From an uncultured Veillonella sp. (GTDB taxonomy: Bacteria > Bacillota > Negativicutes > Veillonellales > Veillonellaceae), in assembly GCF_938010505.1 (NCBI RefSeq), contig NZ_CALLVP010000046.1:1-14747 (forward strand): a stretch of 14,747 nt of DNA. Direction: 5' to 3'. This document shows, in pieces, positions 6,665 to 14,397 of this stretch. Below the pieces are notes generated by a model that did not search any database, was not told where the DNA came from, and worked only from the letters and a program-made list of their open reading frames with translations. Position 1 is the stretch's first letter. Each line of letters begins with the position of its first letter. Both the position numbers and the translations under genes were made by a program.

Positions 6665-7840
6665 CTAAATAACAAACACTTCTTTGTCATTTAAAACTTG
6701 TATAGTTCTATCAGTCAAAATTTCTTCTAAATAGGCAGGACTTTCTGTATGAATAGGAATCGTTATATTAGGATTAACTAAATTCACAAATTTTACTAAA
6801 TCAGTTAGAGTAATGTGACCACTAGAGTGACATATATACGACGAATAAGTATCAAGCAATTCTTTTAACAGTTTATTGTGCTTGATATAACCAGGCCACA
6901 TAGAATAAACAATTCTTACATCATCCTTAGGAAATGCTTCAATTTTATCTATATAAGACTCTGTACATCTCATCAAAGAAACAAAACCATCTCGCATATA
7001 TGGTGCAGGATAAGCGCCACAATCTGTCACTATAGGTTTAGCATGACGTTTATATAGAGTGCTATCATAATATGTACTTTCAATAACAGTATCAAGAATA
7101 CTCTTCTGATATCGATCACACAGTAATACCTTATCGTCTGGTAGATTTTGCCATATTCCCATAATTCGATCTATATTTGTAGATGCGCACATAATAAATA
7201 CGTATTTACCATCTGAAATATAAGATTTTATATCATCAAGAACTTCAGCCTCACTAATTGTATTATATTGATTTTGTGAAAGTGCCGTTCCCTCTGTAAT
7301 CAGAACATCAACGGGACCAACATAAGTTTTAATTAACCTCTCTATATAATGACTCTTTAGACCATGTAATCTAAAATCTCCCGTATATAAAATACGTTTA
7401 CCGTCCGCTTCAATGACAAACATATAACTATCAGCAGCACTATGGTCAATTACAATTGGTCTAATTCGTATATCCCCAATAGTAATTACTTTACCACCAC
7501 TGAAAGTATTAGCCCCCAACAACCTCAGATATAATTCCTTATCTTGATATTCAGCAGGTATAAGAGCAATTTCTTTTGACAGCTCCCCCATATAGATGGG
7601 AACCTCAGAAAGTACATTTTTTAATTGTCCTAGATGATCACCGTGATAGTGGGAAATAAGAACACCCTTACAATTCCCCCTACCTTCAGTTACTCCCTGA
7701 ATCGTCAGTGGGCGAGGAATAAAATCTGCCTCTAAGCTAAACTCATCTCCCATATCAAGGATGATACGTGTTGTCTTTGTGCTAATTTCAACGGCACTAC
7801 CACCTATCTGGTGGGTGCCACGATGGATAATAATATTCAT
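6665..7840 (-). CDS. Beta-CASP metallo-beta-lactamase protein (RNase J-like nuclease)
   Basis: 391 residues. MBL-fold enzymes with a beta-CASP insertion (RNase J, CPSF73, Artemis) cut RNA or DNA. In order: N-terminal strands with GGSAVEI; metal motif HYHGDH (H64, H66, D68, H69); H133 in DHSAADS; D155 in YTGDFRLHG; TEGT at 182-185, the usual start of the beta-CASP part; HSSGH (H338, H342) and IPIHTE (H364) in the C-terminal MBL half, matching RNase J's SGH and PVHGE segments. The catalytic set looks complete. It is shorter than RNase J (about 550) and lacks its C-terminal domain, so it is not the housekeeping enzyme. Its ATG lies 2 nt after the stop of the upstream PD-(D/E)XK gene, with AAAGG upstream, so the two are coupled. 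Codons are AT-rich. A nucleic-acid-targeting role is well supported; a defence role is inference. Confidence 0.78.
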   Translation of the reverse strand: MNIIIHRGTHQIGGSAVEISTKTTRIILDMGDEFSLEADFIPRPLTIQGVTEGRGNCKGVLISHYHGDHLGQLKNVLSEVPIYMGELSKEIALIPAEYQDKELYLRLLGANTFSGGKVITIGDIRIRPIVIDHSAADSYMFVIEADGKRILYTGDFRLHGLKSHYIERLIKTYVGPVDVLITEGTALSQNQYNTISEAEVLDDIKSYISDGKYVFIMCASTNIDRIMGIWQNLPDDKVLLCDRYQKSILDTVIESTYYDSTLYKRHAKPIVTDCGAYPAPYMRDGFVSLMRCTESYIDKIEAFPKDDVRIVYSMWPGYIKHNKLLKELLDTYSSYICHSSGHITLTDLVKFVNLVNPNITIPIHTESPAYLEEILTDRTIQVLNDKEVFVI

Positions 7841-7842
7841 AC

Positions 7843-8901
7843 TTAACCTTTGCTAGAAATCGTTAGCAATGTTTTTGCTCGATAAAATCGATCTAATTTT
7901 GCATCCCACCCTGTTATATTTTCGAGATGATTCTTTTTACTGTTTGAATCCACTCGCAATACAGCAAAGCGAATTTGTTTTAAACTAGGCTCTTGTTTTA
8001 AGATAGTTTCACACAAAATTCGTAAAGAATTACGTTTATCGGAATCAAGTAATTCTTGACACTCTTTATGCTGTTGGCTTTCAACCGTTTTAGATGGATA
8101 ATGTGCGTTATCTATATCCGCTGGGTCTATACGTAGCATTAAATTGGAGTTCTCCCCGCCATCGTCTTCAGCACGAGACTTCTCATCAAATAAAATTACT
8201 AATTCAGCGTTCTTAGTATGTTTATAACCTTTTAACGCTCTCAAATTAGTTATACCTTTATGCTCTTTAGCAGATTGTATCTGATCCAAATCAAATAATT
8301 TGTAATATGTATAAGCCTCTAAGAGACATCGTAGTAAAGTTTCATCACTACCAGATGGTCTATATTTCAATTCAATGACAGAATAACATTTATCATCTTT
8401 GTTATAGCCTAATAAATCTATTTTTCCATAAGAATTGCTTTGAGTCGCTTTTAACGGTGTTTGATAATCAAAAATATAACCTAAATCATTAACCTCACGT
8501 TGATAGAATAATAGTTTTGCTAAGATTTCTTCTTTTCGATTAGTGATTTGCAACTTATTCATATCTACATTTTCAGAATGATTATGACCTGTATCAAAAT
8601 GATTAGGTCTTAGAGGTTGTAATTCGAGCCATGTTTTAATGTAACCTTTTGATACTAGTTCATCTGCAATAACTTCGCTATATCGAGTATTATTTGCTTG
8701 TGGTTTGCCTGTTATATGCCCTTTGTAGTTTACAATAGGTACCTTATAAAAGTTTGACGCAAATTTTTGCTTCTCTGTTAGATTTACATGCTTGTCTTCA
8801 GAGCCCTGTTTAACACTAAATATTGTTTCAAAGTCTTTTAATTTATCGATCCTATTAATTTCTTTACAAATATTGTTATAAAATTGCTTACAATCAGGCA
8901 T
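7843..8901 (-). CDS. PD-(D/E)XK nuclease-like protein, first gene of a coupled pair
   Basis: 352 residues from ATG 8901. I do not recognise a named family. The centre has a PD-(D/E)XK-like core: D162 in YGKIDLLGY, then after 14 residues E177 and K179 in VIELKYR, preceded by a helix with acidic residues (E124/E125 in NRKEEILAK) and followed by a helix LLEAYTYYKLF, the arrangement seen in restriction-like and Cas4/RecB-like nucleases. The rest is hydrophilic, with no membrane segments or helicase motifs. ATG 8901 is chosen because AAGGGGG lies 8 nt upstream. The ATG at 8976 has no ribosome site and would sit about 5 nt after the predicted transcript start. It is followed directly by the beta-CASP gene. 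It could be a nuclease, or an inactive DNA/RNA-binding relative. Confidence 0.6.
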   Translation of the reverse strand: MPDCKQFYNNICKEINRIDKLKDFETIFSVKQGSEDKHVNLTEKQKFASNFYKVPIVNYKGHITGKPQANNTRYSEVIADELVSKGYIKTWLELQPLRPNHFDTGHNHSENVDMNKLQITNRKEEILAKLLFYQREVNDLGYIFDYQTPLKATQSNSYGKIDLLGYNKDDKCYSVIELKYRPSGSDETLLRCLLEAYTYYKLFDLDQIQSAKEHKGITNLRALKGYKHTKNAELVILFDEKSRAEDDGGENSNLMLRIDPADIDNAHYPSKTVESQQHKECQELLDSDKRNSLRILCETILKQEPSLKQIRFAVLRVDSNSKKNHLENITGWDAKLDRFYRAKTLLTISSKG

Positions 8902-8987
8902 CTCTATTTCCCCCTTAACAACAATATCCACAATACTAAGAATAACCAACTTATAAGCGATATCCGCTAGTTTCATACTATAAATTA

Positions 8988-8996
8988 ATTATATCA
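8988..8996 (-). promoter_or_regulatory. Extended -10 promoter of the nuclease/beta-CASP pair
   Basis: TGATATAAT on the minus strand. Transcription would begin near 8981 and give a leader of about 80 nt to ATG 8901. Confidence 0.5.
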
Positions 8997-9169
8997 ATAT
9001 AAATTTTATAGGTAAATAATGAAGCATTCACTTCAAATCAATATAAACCAAACATAATATAAATTTTTTAATGCTTTTACTATAATACTTGCTACGAGTA
9101 ATAAATTCCCTATATAAGCTTCAGAGTATAAAAAGTAACTAATAAATAATCTAAAAAATACTTTCAATA

Positions 9170-9186
9170 TTCTATAGAAAGTTATT
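9170..9186 (+). promoter_or_regulatory. Candidate operator upstream of dapL
   Basis: TTCTATAGAAAGTTATT: a perfect 10-bp palindrome followed by a 7-bp tail, ending at the edge of the dapL -35. The same 17-mer with one change lies at 13127-13143 before ddh. Confidence 0.45.
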
Positions 9187-9213
9187 GCAATATTTCCTTT
9201 TATCCTTTACTAT
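9185..9213 (+). promoter_or_regulatory. Probable dapL promoter
   Basis: TTGCAA (9185-9190) and TACTAT (9208-9213) with a 17-nt spacer, giving a leader of about 27 nt before ATG 9247. Each box matches 4 of 6 consensus bases. A TATAAT at 9081-9086 could start a longer leader. Confidence 0.4.
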
Positions 9214-9246
9214 ATAAAAGAGAGTTACTTACAGAAAGGAGTCCCC

Positions 9247-10476
9247 ATGGCTAATATCAATGAAAACTACTTAAATCTACAAGGTTCTTATCTATTTGCT
9301 AATATCGCAAAAAAGGTAAATGAGTACCAAGCCACTCATCCAGATGCAGATATTATTCGTCTTGGTATTGGCGATGTTACATTACCACTTGCTCCAGCAA
9401 TCATCGATGCAATGGGTAAAGCAGTTCAAGAAATGGGCAAAGCAGAAACATTCCGCGGTTACGGCCCTGAACAAGGTTATGACTTCTTACGCCAAGCAAT
9501 CGTTGATGGTGATTACAAACCATTAGGCGTGGACATTGCAATTGACGAAGTATTCGTATCTGACGGTGCGAAGTCTGATGTTGGCAACATTCAAGAATTA
9601 TTCAGCGAAGATAATATCATCGCTATTACAGATCCAGTGTACCCCGTATATCTAGACTCCAATGTTATGGGCGGTCGTACTGGAAAAGCTATAGATGGCA
9701 TCTTCCAAAAAGTTGTATATCTCCCTACGTTTGCAGAAAATAACTTCTCCCCAGAATTCCCGTCTGAAAGAGTCGATATCGTATATCTTTGCTCCCCTAA
9801 CAATCCTACAGGTACGGTATTAAGCCGTGCGCTTCTAGCAGAATGGGTTACGTGGTGTAAAGACAACGATGCGATTTTGATGTTTGACTCTGCTTATGAA
9901 GCTTTCATCAGCACAGAAGACACTGTAAAATCTATCTACGAAATTGAAGGCGCTCGCGAAGTAGCTATCGAGTTCCGCTCCTTCTCCAAAACTGCTGGTT
10001 TCACAGGTACCCGTTGTGCTTATACAATAATCCCTAAAGAAGTAACCGCCAAAACTAAATCTGGCGAACGCCAACCTCTTAACCCTATGTGGAATCGTCG
10101 TCAGTGTACTAAATTCAATGGTGTTCCTTACATCATTCAACGTGGTGCTGAAGCAGTGTATTCCAACGAAGGCCGTGAGCAAATACAGGCTAACATTGCT
10201 TACTACAAAGAAAATGCTCGCATCATCAAAGAAGGTCTTGAAGCTATCGGCCTTACTGTATATGGTGGCGTTGACGCTCCATACATTTGGCTTAAAACAC
10301 CTGGCAACATGACTAGCTGGGATTTTTTCGATATCTTGCTCAAGCAAGTTCAAATCGTATCTACACCAGGCTCCGGCTTTGGTCCTCACGGCGAGGGTTA
10401 CCTTCGTTTAACTGCTTTTGGCAGTCGTGAAAATACAATTCGCGCCGTTGAAAGAATCAAAACATTAGAATTCTAA
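9247..10476 (+). CDS. dapL: LL-diaminopimelate aminotransferase
   Basis: 409 residues, the usual length. DapL converts tetrahydrodipicolinate to LL-diaminopimelate with glutamate as amino donor, bypassing the succinyl or acetyl steps of the lysine/peptidoglycan pathway; DapF then makes the meso form. Fold-type I PLP residues: GIGDVTLPLAP near 40-50, FRGYGPEQGY at 69-78, CSPNNPTG at 182-189 (the PLP-binding Asn), D214 and Y217 in FDSAYEAF, the Schiff-base lysine K248 in SFSKTAGFTGTR, and R393 in EGYLRLTAFG near the C terminus, expected to hold the substrate carboxylate. GAAAGGAGT precedes the ATG. It stands alone between its own promoter and terminator, and shares an upstream motif with ddh about 4 kb away. 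Confidence 0.95.
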   Translation: MANINENYLNLQGSYLFANIAKKVNEYQATHPDADIIRLGIGDVTLPLAPAIIDAMGKAVQEMGKAETFRGYGPEQGYDFLRQAIVDGDYKPLGVDIAIDEVFVSDGAKSDVGNIQELFSEDNIIAITDPVYPVYLDSNVMGGRTGKAIDGIFQKVVYLPTFAENNFSPEFPSERVDIVYLCSPNNPTGTVLSRALLAEWVTWCKDNDAILMFDSAYEAFISTEDTVKSIYEIEGAREVAIEFRSFSKTAGFTGTRCAYTIIPKEVTAKTKSGERQPLNPMWNRRQCTKFNGVPYIIQRGAEAVYSNEGREQIQANIAYYKENARIIKEGLEAIGLTVYGGVDAPYIWLKTPGNMTSWDFFDILLKQVQIVSTPGSGFGPHGEGYLRLTAFGSRENTIRAVERIKTLEF

Positions 10477-10511
10477 ATTAATCTATATTTAAATTACATC
10501 TAATTTAGAAT
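10470..10511. repeat. Perfect 11-bp inverted repeat across the dapL stop
   Basis: ATTCTAAATTA at 10470-10480 and its exact reverse complement at 10501-10511, with a 20-nt loop. The left arm contains the TAA stop (10474-10476) and overlaps a 12-bp palindrome, TTAGAATTCTAA (10465-10476). There is no GC core or T run, so it is not a terminator. Confidence 0.5.
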
Positions 10512-10563
10512 ACCTAATTTAAAGTAAAACCTTATTTAAAATAGTTCTATACCTATATAAAAC

Positions 10564-10610
10564 AAAAAGACCGATTACTATCCTTTAATAGGAATGTAAT
10601 CGGTCTTTTT
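10564..10610. terminator. Bidirectional terminator between dapL and the autotransporter gene
   Basis: A long stem (AAAAAGACCGATTAC at 10564-10578 with its complement at 10596-10610), with a smaller TCCT/AGGA hairpin at the top. A and T runs on both sides suit both converging transcripts. Confidence 0.9.
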
Positions 10611-10662
10611 ATATACCCTTACATATAAATTTGTTTAATTCTGGTAATCCTATAGTAACTAA

Positions 10663-10686
10663 CAAATAATATCCCTATATTATTTG
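10663..10686 (-). terminator. AU-rich hairpin after the autotransporter gene
   Basis: A 10-bp perfect stem (CAAATAATAT/ATATTATTTG) with a 4-nt loop, 23 nt beyond the stop. It is weak as a terminator because it is all A/T apart from the end pair and has no uninterrupted T run. It may act with the stronger hairpin at 10564-10610, or protect the mRNA end. Confidence 0.4.
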
Positions 10687-10708
10687 ACTCCGCTATGTTT
10701 ACCATCAA

Positions 10709-12931
10709 TTAAAAGTTATGACGAATCCCTGCGTCAATGCGATAGGAATTGTCTACGGTAGCACCAAAGTTTTTAGTGAAAGTCCCATATAGATATGTAT
10801 TTGGACGTACACTCCATGAGCCACCTAGCTCAAGATCAAGCCATGTGTCTTTCAAGTTCACTTCACTACCCGTAGTTGGCTCACCGGCCATGCTATAAGT
10901 AGATTTCATTTTACCAGAGAATTCATGAGCTAATGCTGCTTTAAGGAAAATATTGCTGTTCTTACTTTCCTTGCCAATGCCTACACCGATACGACCAATA
11001 ACGGAATTTACCGCATCGGAGTTAATGTGTACTGTGCTGCCCGTATTTGTACGAGCATCGAAGCTTACACTAGACAAGCGACTAAACGTCAATTCTGCGT
11101 TAGGATCGATGTAAAAACTATTGTCTTTCTTGATCCGTTTACCGTATTCAACGCTCAAGGAGGAGCCTGTATTACGATAATCGCCGCTCAAAGTTGTACC
11201 CAAGCTATTACGTACGGTAAAATCATTTTTTAAACGATTTACTTTACCAATCACATCTAAGTAACGACCATCATTAAATTGTTTAGCACCGTATAACGCT
11301 AAACCAGCAGTCTTACCGGAGCCAGAACCTAGCGTATAATCACTATTACTTGTACCATATAACAACGCACCACCAACGGTCCAATCACCGTGTAATGTAT
11401 CGTAACCTACTTGAGCCATATTGTACGTTTGACTTACATAGGCATCATCTGTAATTTTAAACTTACCGCCAATGTATTTACCCCAAACGCCATGTTTATC
11501 GGAGTTTAATCGTAGATCACCGAGGCGACGTTGTAAATCATTTGTATCAGCTTTCATTTGCATCATAGAGGATGCTAGTGCACTCTTAACACCAGATACA
11601 ACTTCGCTTTCACGAGTTGTCACGACCGCTTTATCCGTAACACTAGCCTTACCGTCAACATCGAAACTATCTGTACCAAGCTTAGTAGAAATTGTCGGAC
11701 TAATAAGGCCTGTATCAACTTCAACATTTACATCTAAATTACGTTCACCCTTAGTAAAGCTAGTGTATGTTAATTTATTAGCCAACTGATGCAAAGTACC
11801 TCGTGGATTTTCTACATTTACATAGCCTTTAAGTGCATCTGTAGAACTGCGCATAGTCACAGAAGACCCCTTATCAGCATGATTGATAACGACTTCGCCT
11901 TTGCCTTGTGCAGTTGCAGGAGCTCCTTTTTCGTAATCGATAGCTGCATGGCCAGCATAATTATTAATAGTAATAGGTCGTGCATCTACAGGTTGAATGA
12001 TCCCTTGACTACTTGCATCCTTACCACCGATAAAATGTTCTACACGACTACCTGTGTACAAATAGTTTGCATTATTTGGACGACCTTGCGTAGGATATAC
12101 GCGTTCAGCACCTAACCATTCATTGCGCCAGGTCGCACCATTTTGTAAATACAATCGCAAACCACCATGATACGGATTATTATTGCTTTCATCAAATTCA
12201 TTCAACACACCACCTATTAATTTAGAATTTGGTGTTGTTAAGCCTAATGAAATATGTGAGCCATGGTTATGTGGATTCTTGTCGCCACCATAGTTTTTAT
12301 CTAAAAATCCTATATTACCGTACATCTTCACATCATTAGTTCCCGGATGTAAGCCATCCATACCCGTATTTACATAAACAAAACCTTCTTCAGATAATGC
12401 AGAGTAAGTATCAGAGGTATCTAAAGGATATGTTTTTACATCGGCCCCACCTAGTATCCGAATATATCCATCTTTATTAGCTTGCAAACCAACGCCAACA
12501 GCATCGACTTTAGCATTTCCTTTTACGGTAATTCGAGTATCATCGTTATTTCCATCATTAGTAAGTCCACCATAACCAGCATAGATACCGCTCATGTAAT
12601 AATGTGCCAAATCAGGTCTACGTTTCGCACCACTTTCTGCAGGTGCTGGATTTTTAACTGTTACAGTTACATTTTTATCGATAGCGACTTGTGTCCCATC
12701 AAGAGCATAAATACCTGTAACATTATTATGATATTTTGTTCCATTCACACCTAAGCCTGATACATTAACAGTTAAGTCATCTGTATAATGTCTCTTTTCC
12801 CCCCACAAATTAAGACCAATAGATTTTCCGTCTGTATGACTTTCCACAGTTGTGGCTGATACCATGGTAAAAGCATTAGCACCTGTTACGATTAATGCAG
12901 CAATAACGGCGGTATTTAATTTTCTTCTCAT
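10709..12931 (-). CDS. Type Va autotransporter with C-terminal beta-barrel
   Basis: 740 residues. A signal peptide (MRRKLNTAVIAALIVTGANA, about 1-20, possibly cleaved a few residues later) sends it through Sec. The passenger (about 25-440) is rich in Gly, Asn, Asp and Thr, with short beta-strand-like segments such as ITVKGNAKVDAVGVGLQAN, suggesting a beta-helix. I see no protease, esterase or other catalytic motif. A helical linker (SALASSMMQMKADTNDLQRRL) leads into a barrel of about 260 residues (about 480-740) that starts GVWGKYIGG, has alternating aromatic strands and ends in IRHNF with the C-terminal Phe recognised by the BAM machinery. This is the clearest sign that the cell has an outer membrane. 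AGAGGAGC precedes the ATG. Adhesion or surface interaction is the likely role, by family only. It lies between, and opposite to, dapL and ddh. Confidence 0.88.
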   Translation of the reverse strand: MRRKLNTAVIAALIVTGANAFTMVSATTVESHTDGKSIGLNLWGEKRHYTDDLTVNVSGLGVNGTKYHNNVTGIYALDGTQVAIDKNVTVTVKNPAPAESGAKRRPDLAHYYMSGIYAGYGGLTNDGNNDDTRITVKGNAKVDAVGVGLQANKDGYIRILGGADVKTYPLDTSDTYSALSEEGFVYVNTGMDGLHPGTNDVKMYGNIGFLDKNYGGDKNPHNHGSHISLGLTTPNSKLIGGVLNEFDESNNNPYHGGLRLYLQNGATWRNEWLGAERVYPTQGRPNNANYLYTGSRVEHFIGGKDASSQGIIQPVDARPITINNYAGHAAIDYEKGAPATAQGKGEVVINHADKGSSVTMRSSTDALKGYVNVENPRGTLHQLANKLTYTSFTKGERNLDVNVEVDTGLISPTISTKLGTDSFDVDGKASVTDKAVVTTRESEVVSGVKSALASSMMQMKADTNDLQRRLGDLRLNSDKHGVWGKYIGGKFKITDDAYVSQTYNMAQVGYDTLHGDWTVGGALLYGTSNSDYTLGSGSGKTAGLALYGAKQFNDGRYLDVIGKVNRLKNDFTVRNSLGTTLSGDYRNTGSSLSVEYGKRIKKDNSFYIDPNAELTFSRLSSVSFDARTNTGSTVHINSDAVNSVIGRIGVGIGKESKNSNIFLKAALAHEFSGKMKSTYSMAGEPTTGSEVNLKDTWLDLELGGSWSVRPNTYLYGTFTKNFGATVDNSYRIDAGIRHNF

Positions 12932-12975
12932 TTTTTAGCTCCTCTAATAATCAAACTATAAACGTAACTAGTTTA

Positions 12976-13006
12976 ATTGTATCTAGTCCGAGGGTATACG
13001 TGTCAA
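12976..13006 (-). promoter_or_regulatory. Probable promoter of the autotransporter gene
   Basis: Minus strand: a perfect TTGACA (13001-13006) and TACAAT (12976-12981), spacer 19 nt, longer than ideal. The -10 lies inside an inverted repeat (ACTAG/CTAGT at 12968-12988), a possible operator. Confidence 0.45.
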
Positions 13007-13126
13007 ATTTTACTCATATGATTTTTTGTTTTCCCCATATAACAACACGCTATGTATCGATATAGTTGTACACAAATTACTTTTTAAATTTGGAGATTAA
13101 TTATTTTTCTATACAATCACAATAAA

Positions 13127-13143
13127 TTCTATAGAAAATTATT
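13127..13143 (+). promoter_or_regulatory. Candidate operator upstream of ddh
   Basis: TTCTATAGAAAATTATT, one base different from the site before dapL (9170-9186). A related TTCTATACAA lies exactly 20 bp upstream (13107-13116), about two helical turns. Confidence 0.45.
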
Positions 13144-13159
13144 AAAAACCATAAATGTA

Positions 13160-13168
13160 TGCTATAAT
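13160..13168 (+). promoter_or_regulatory. Extended -10 promoter of ddh
   Basis: TGCTATAAT, a TGn extension with a perfect TATAAT, giving a leader of about 38 nt. The -35 is weak (TTATTA at 13139-13144, spacer 18) and overlaps the end of the candidate operator. Confidence 0.55.
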
Positions 13169-13213
13169 AAGTATGTTAATTATTGAATATTTCAATCTAT
13201 ATAGGAGGCTAAT

Positions 13214-14185
13214 ATGAATATTCGTATTGGTATCGTTGGCTACGGCAATTTGGCTCGTGGCGTAGAAGCATCCGTTCAGCTACAACCTGATATGGAGCTC
13301 GTTGGCGTTTTCTCTCGCCGTAAAGGTCTAGAAACTGTATCTGGTGTACCTACTTACACGATGGAAGATATTCCTAACTTTAAAGGTAAAATCGATGTTA
13401 TGGTTCTTTGTGGCGGTTCTGCAACAGATCTTATCGAACAAACACCAATGGTAACAAAATACTTCAACTGTATTGATTCCTTCGATACACATGCACGTAT
13501 CCCTGAACACTTCGCTAATGTAGACAAAGTGGCTAAAGAAGCTAAAACAGCTACATTGATTTCTTGCGGTTGGGACCCAGGCATGTTCTCCTTACAACGT
13601 GTTTACGCAGAAGCAATCTTGCCAAAAGGCAAATCCTACACATTCTGGGGCCGTGGCGTATCTCAAGGTCACTCCGATGCAATCCGTCGTCTTGAAGGCG
13701 TAGTTGACGCACGTCAATACACTTGTCCTAAAGAACAATACTTAGAAGAAATCCGCAATGGTCAAACTCCTGATGTTGATGGCTACAAAGGTCACCTTCG
13801 CGAGTGTTATGTAGTGGCTGCTCCTGATGCAGACAAAGCTAAAATTGAAAACGAAATCAAAACTATGGAAAACTACTTCGTAGGTTACGAAACTGTAGTT
13901 CATTTCATTTCCCAAGAGGAACTCGATCGCGACCACAAAGGCATTCCACATGGTGGCTTCGTTCTTCGCTCTGGTGAAAGCACAGATGGCACACGTCACG
14001 TTATTGAGTACTCCTTAAAACTTGACTCCAACCCTGAATTCACAGGTTCTGCCCTCGTTGCTTACGCACGTGGCATCTACCGCCTTGCTAAACACGGCGG
14101 CACAGGTTGCTACACAGTATTCGACATTCCACCTGCTTGGATCTCTACACAATCCGCTGCGGACTTAAGAGCACATTCTCTATAA
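13214..14185 (+). CDS. ddh: meso-Diaminopimelate D-dehydrogenase
   Basis: 323 residues, the normal length. Ddh makes meso-diaminopimelate in one NADPH-dependent step from tetrahydrodipicolinate and ammonia, so it does not need DapL or DapF. Visible: Rossmann motif GIVGYGNLARG at 6-16; FSRRKG at about 34-39, whose basic residues fit NADPH; CGGSATDL at about 66-73; and SCGWDPGMFS at about 117-126, the dimer and substrate-site segment typical of Ddh. The start is fixed by AGGAGG 5 nt before the ATG. It is a single gene with its own promoter and terminator, divergent from the autotransporter gene. Confidence 0.95.
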   Translation: MNIRIGIVGYGNLARGVEASVQLQPDMELVGVFSRRKGLETVSGVPTYTMEDIPNFKGKIDVMVLCGGSATDLIEQTPMVTKYFNCIDSFDTHARIPEHFANVDKVAKEAKTATLISCGWDPGMFSLQRVYAEAILPKGKSYTFWGRGVSQGHSDAIRRLEGVVDARQYTCPKEQYLEEIRNGQTPDVDGYKGHLRECYVVAAPDADKAKIENEIKTMENYFVGYETVVHFISQEELDRDHKGIPHGGFVLRSGESTDGTRHVIEYSLKLDSNPEFTGSALVAYARGIYRLAKHGGTGCYTVFDIPPAWISTQSAADLRAHSL

Positions 14186-14196
14186 GACACATAACA

Positions 14197-14224
14197 AAAA
14201 TCCCACACCTCAGTGTGGGATTTT
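14197..14224 (+). terminator. Terminator of ddh
   Basis: A 12-bp stem (AAAATCCCACAC with GTGTGGGATTTT) and a CTCA loop, 11 nt after the ddh stop. The T run is the 3' arm itself. The A run on the other side means it could also stop minus-strand transcripts. Confidence 0.85.
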
Positions 14225-14315
14225 GTCTTCTTATATGGTATACCAGTTACAAGAAATGAAGCATAGATGTTTAGTAGCGTCAGCCTTATTTCTATAGGTA
14301 AAAATTTGAAGAAAC

Positions 14316-14345
14316 GGCTTGATTCTACTGGGTCAGGCCCTTTTT
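14316..14345. terminator. Hairpin with T run downstream of the small toxin-like gene
   Basis: GGCTTGA (14316-14322) pairs with TCAGGCC (14333-14339, one G-U pair) around a 10-nt loop, followed on the plus strand by TTTTT (14341-14345). On the minus strand a T-rich stretch (TTTCTTC) follows. It could end a short plus-strand RNA, the toxin-like mRNA, or both. Confidence 0.5.
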
Positions 14346-14352
14346 CATTCTA

Positions 14353-14397
14353 GCGGTAAAAAGCTAGGTGTACTAGATAGTCAGTCTATCTTACCGC
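14353..14397 (-). other. Stem-loop covering the stop codon of the small peptide gene
   Basis: GCGGTAA (14353-14359) pairs perfectly with TTACCGC (14391-14397). An inner AGATAG/CTATCT stem lies near its right side. The last three sense codons and the stop of the peptide gene are inside it. Such 3' structures are common in stable type I toxin mRNAs. Confidence 0.5.

Noticed and set aside
9001..9246. Lysine riboswitch or T-box before dapL
   Set aside because: No conserved riboswitch core or T-box sequence is visible and the probable leader is only about 27 nt. A TATAAT at 9081-9086 could give a longer leader, but no structured element stands out.
9835..10389. 184-codon open frame on the minus strand
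   Set aside because: It is entirely antisense to dapL, whose PLP motifs are complete. The translation is Cys/Phe/Ser-rich without family features, and it has no ribosome site that I can see.
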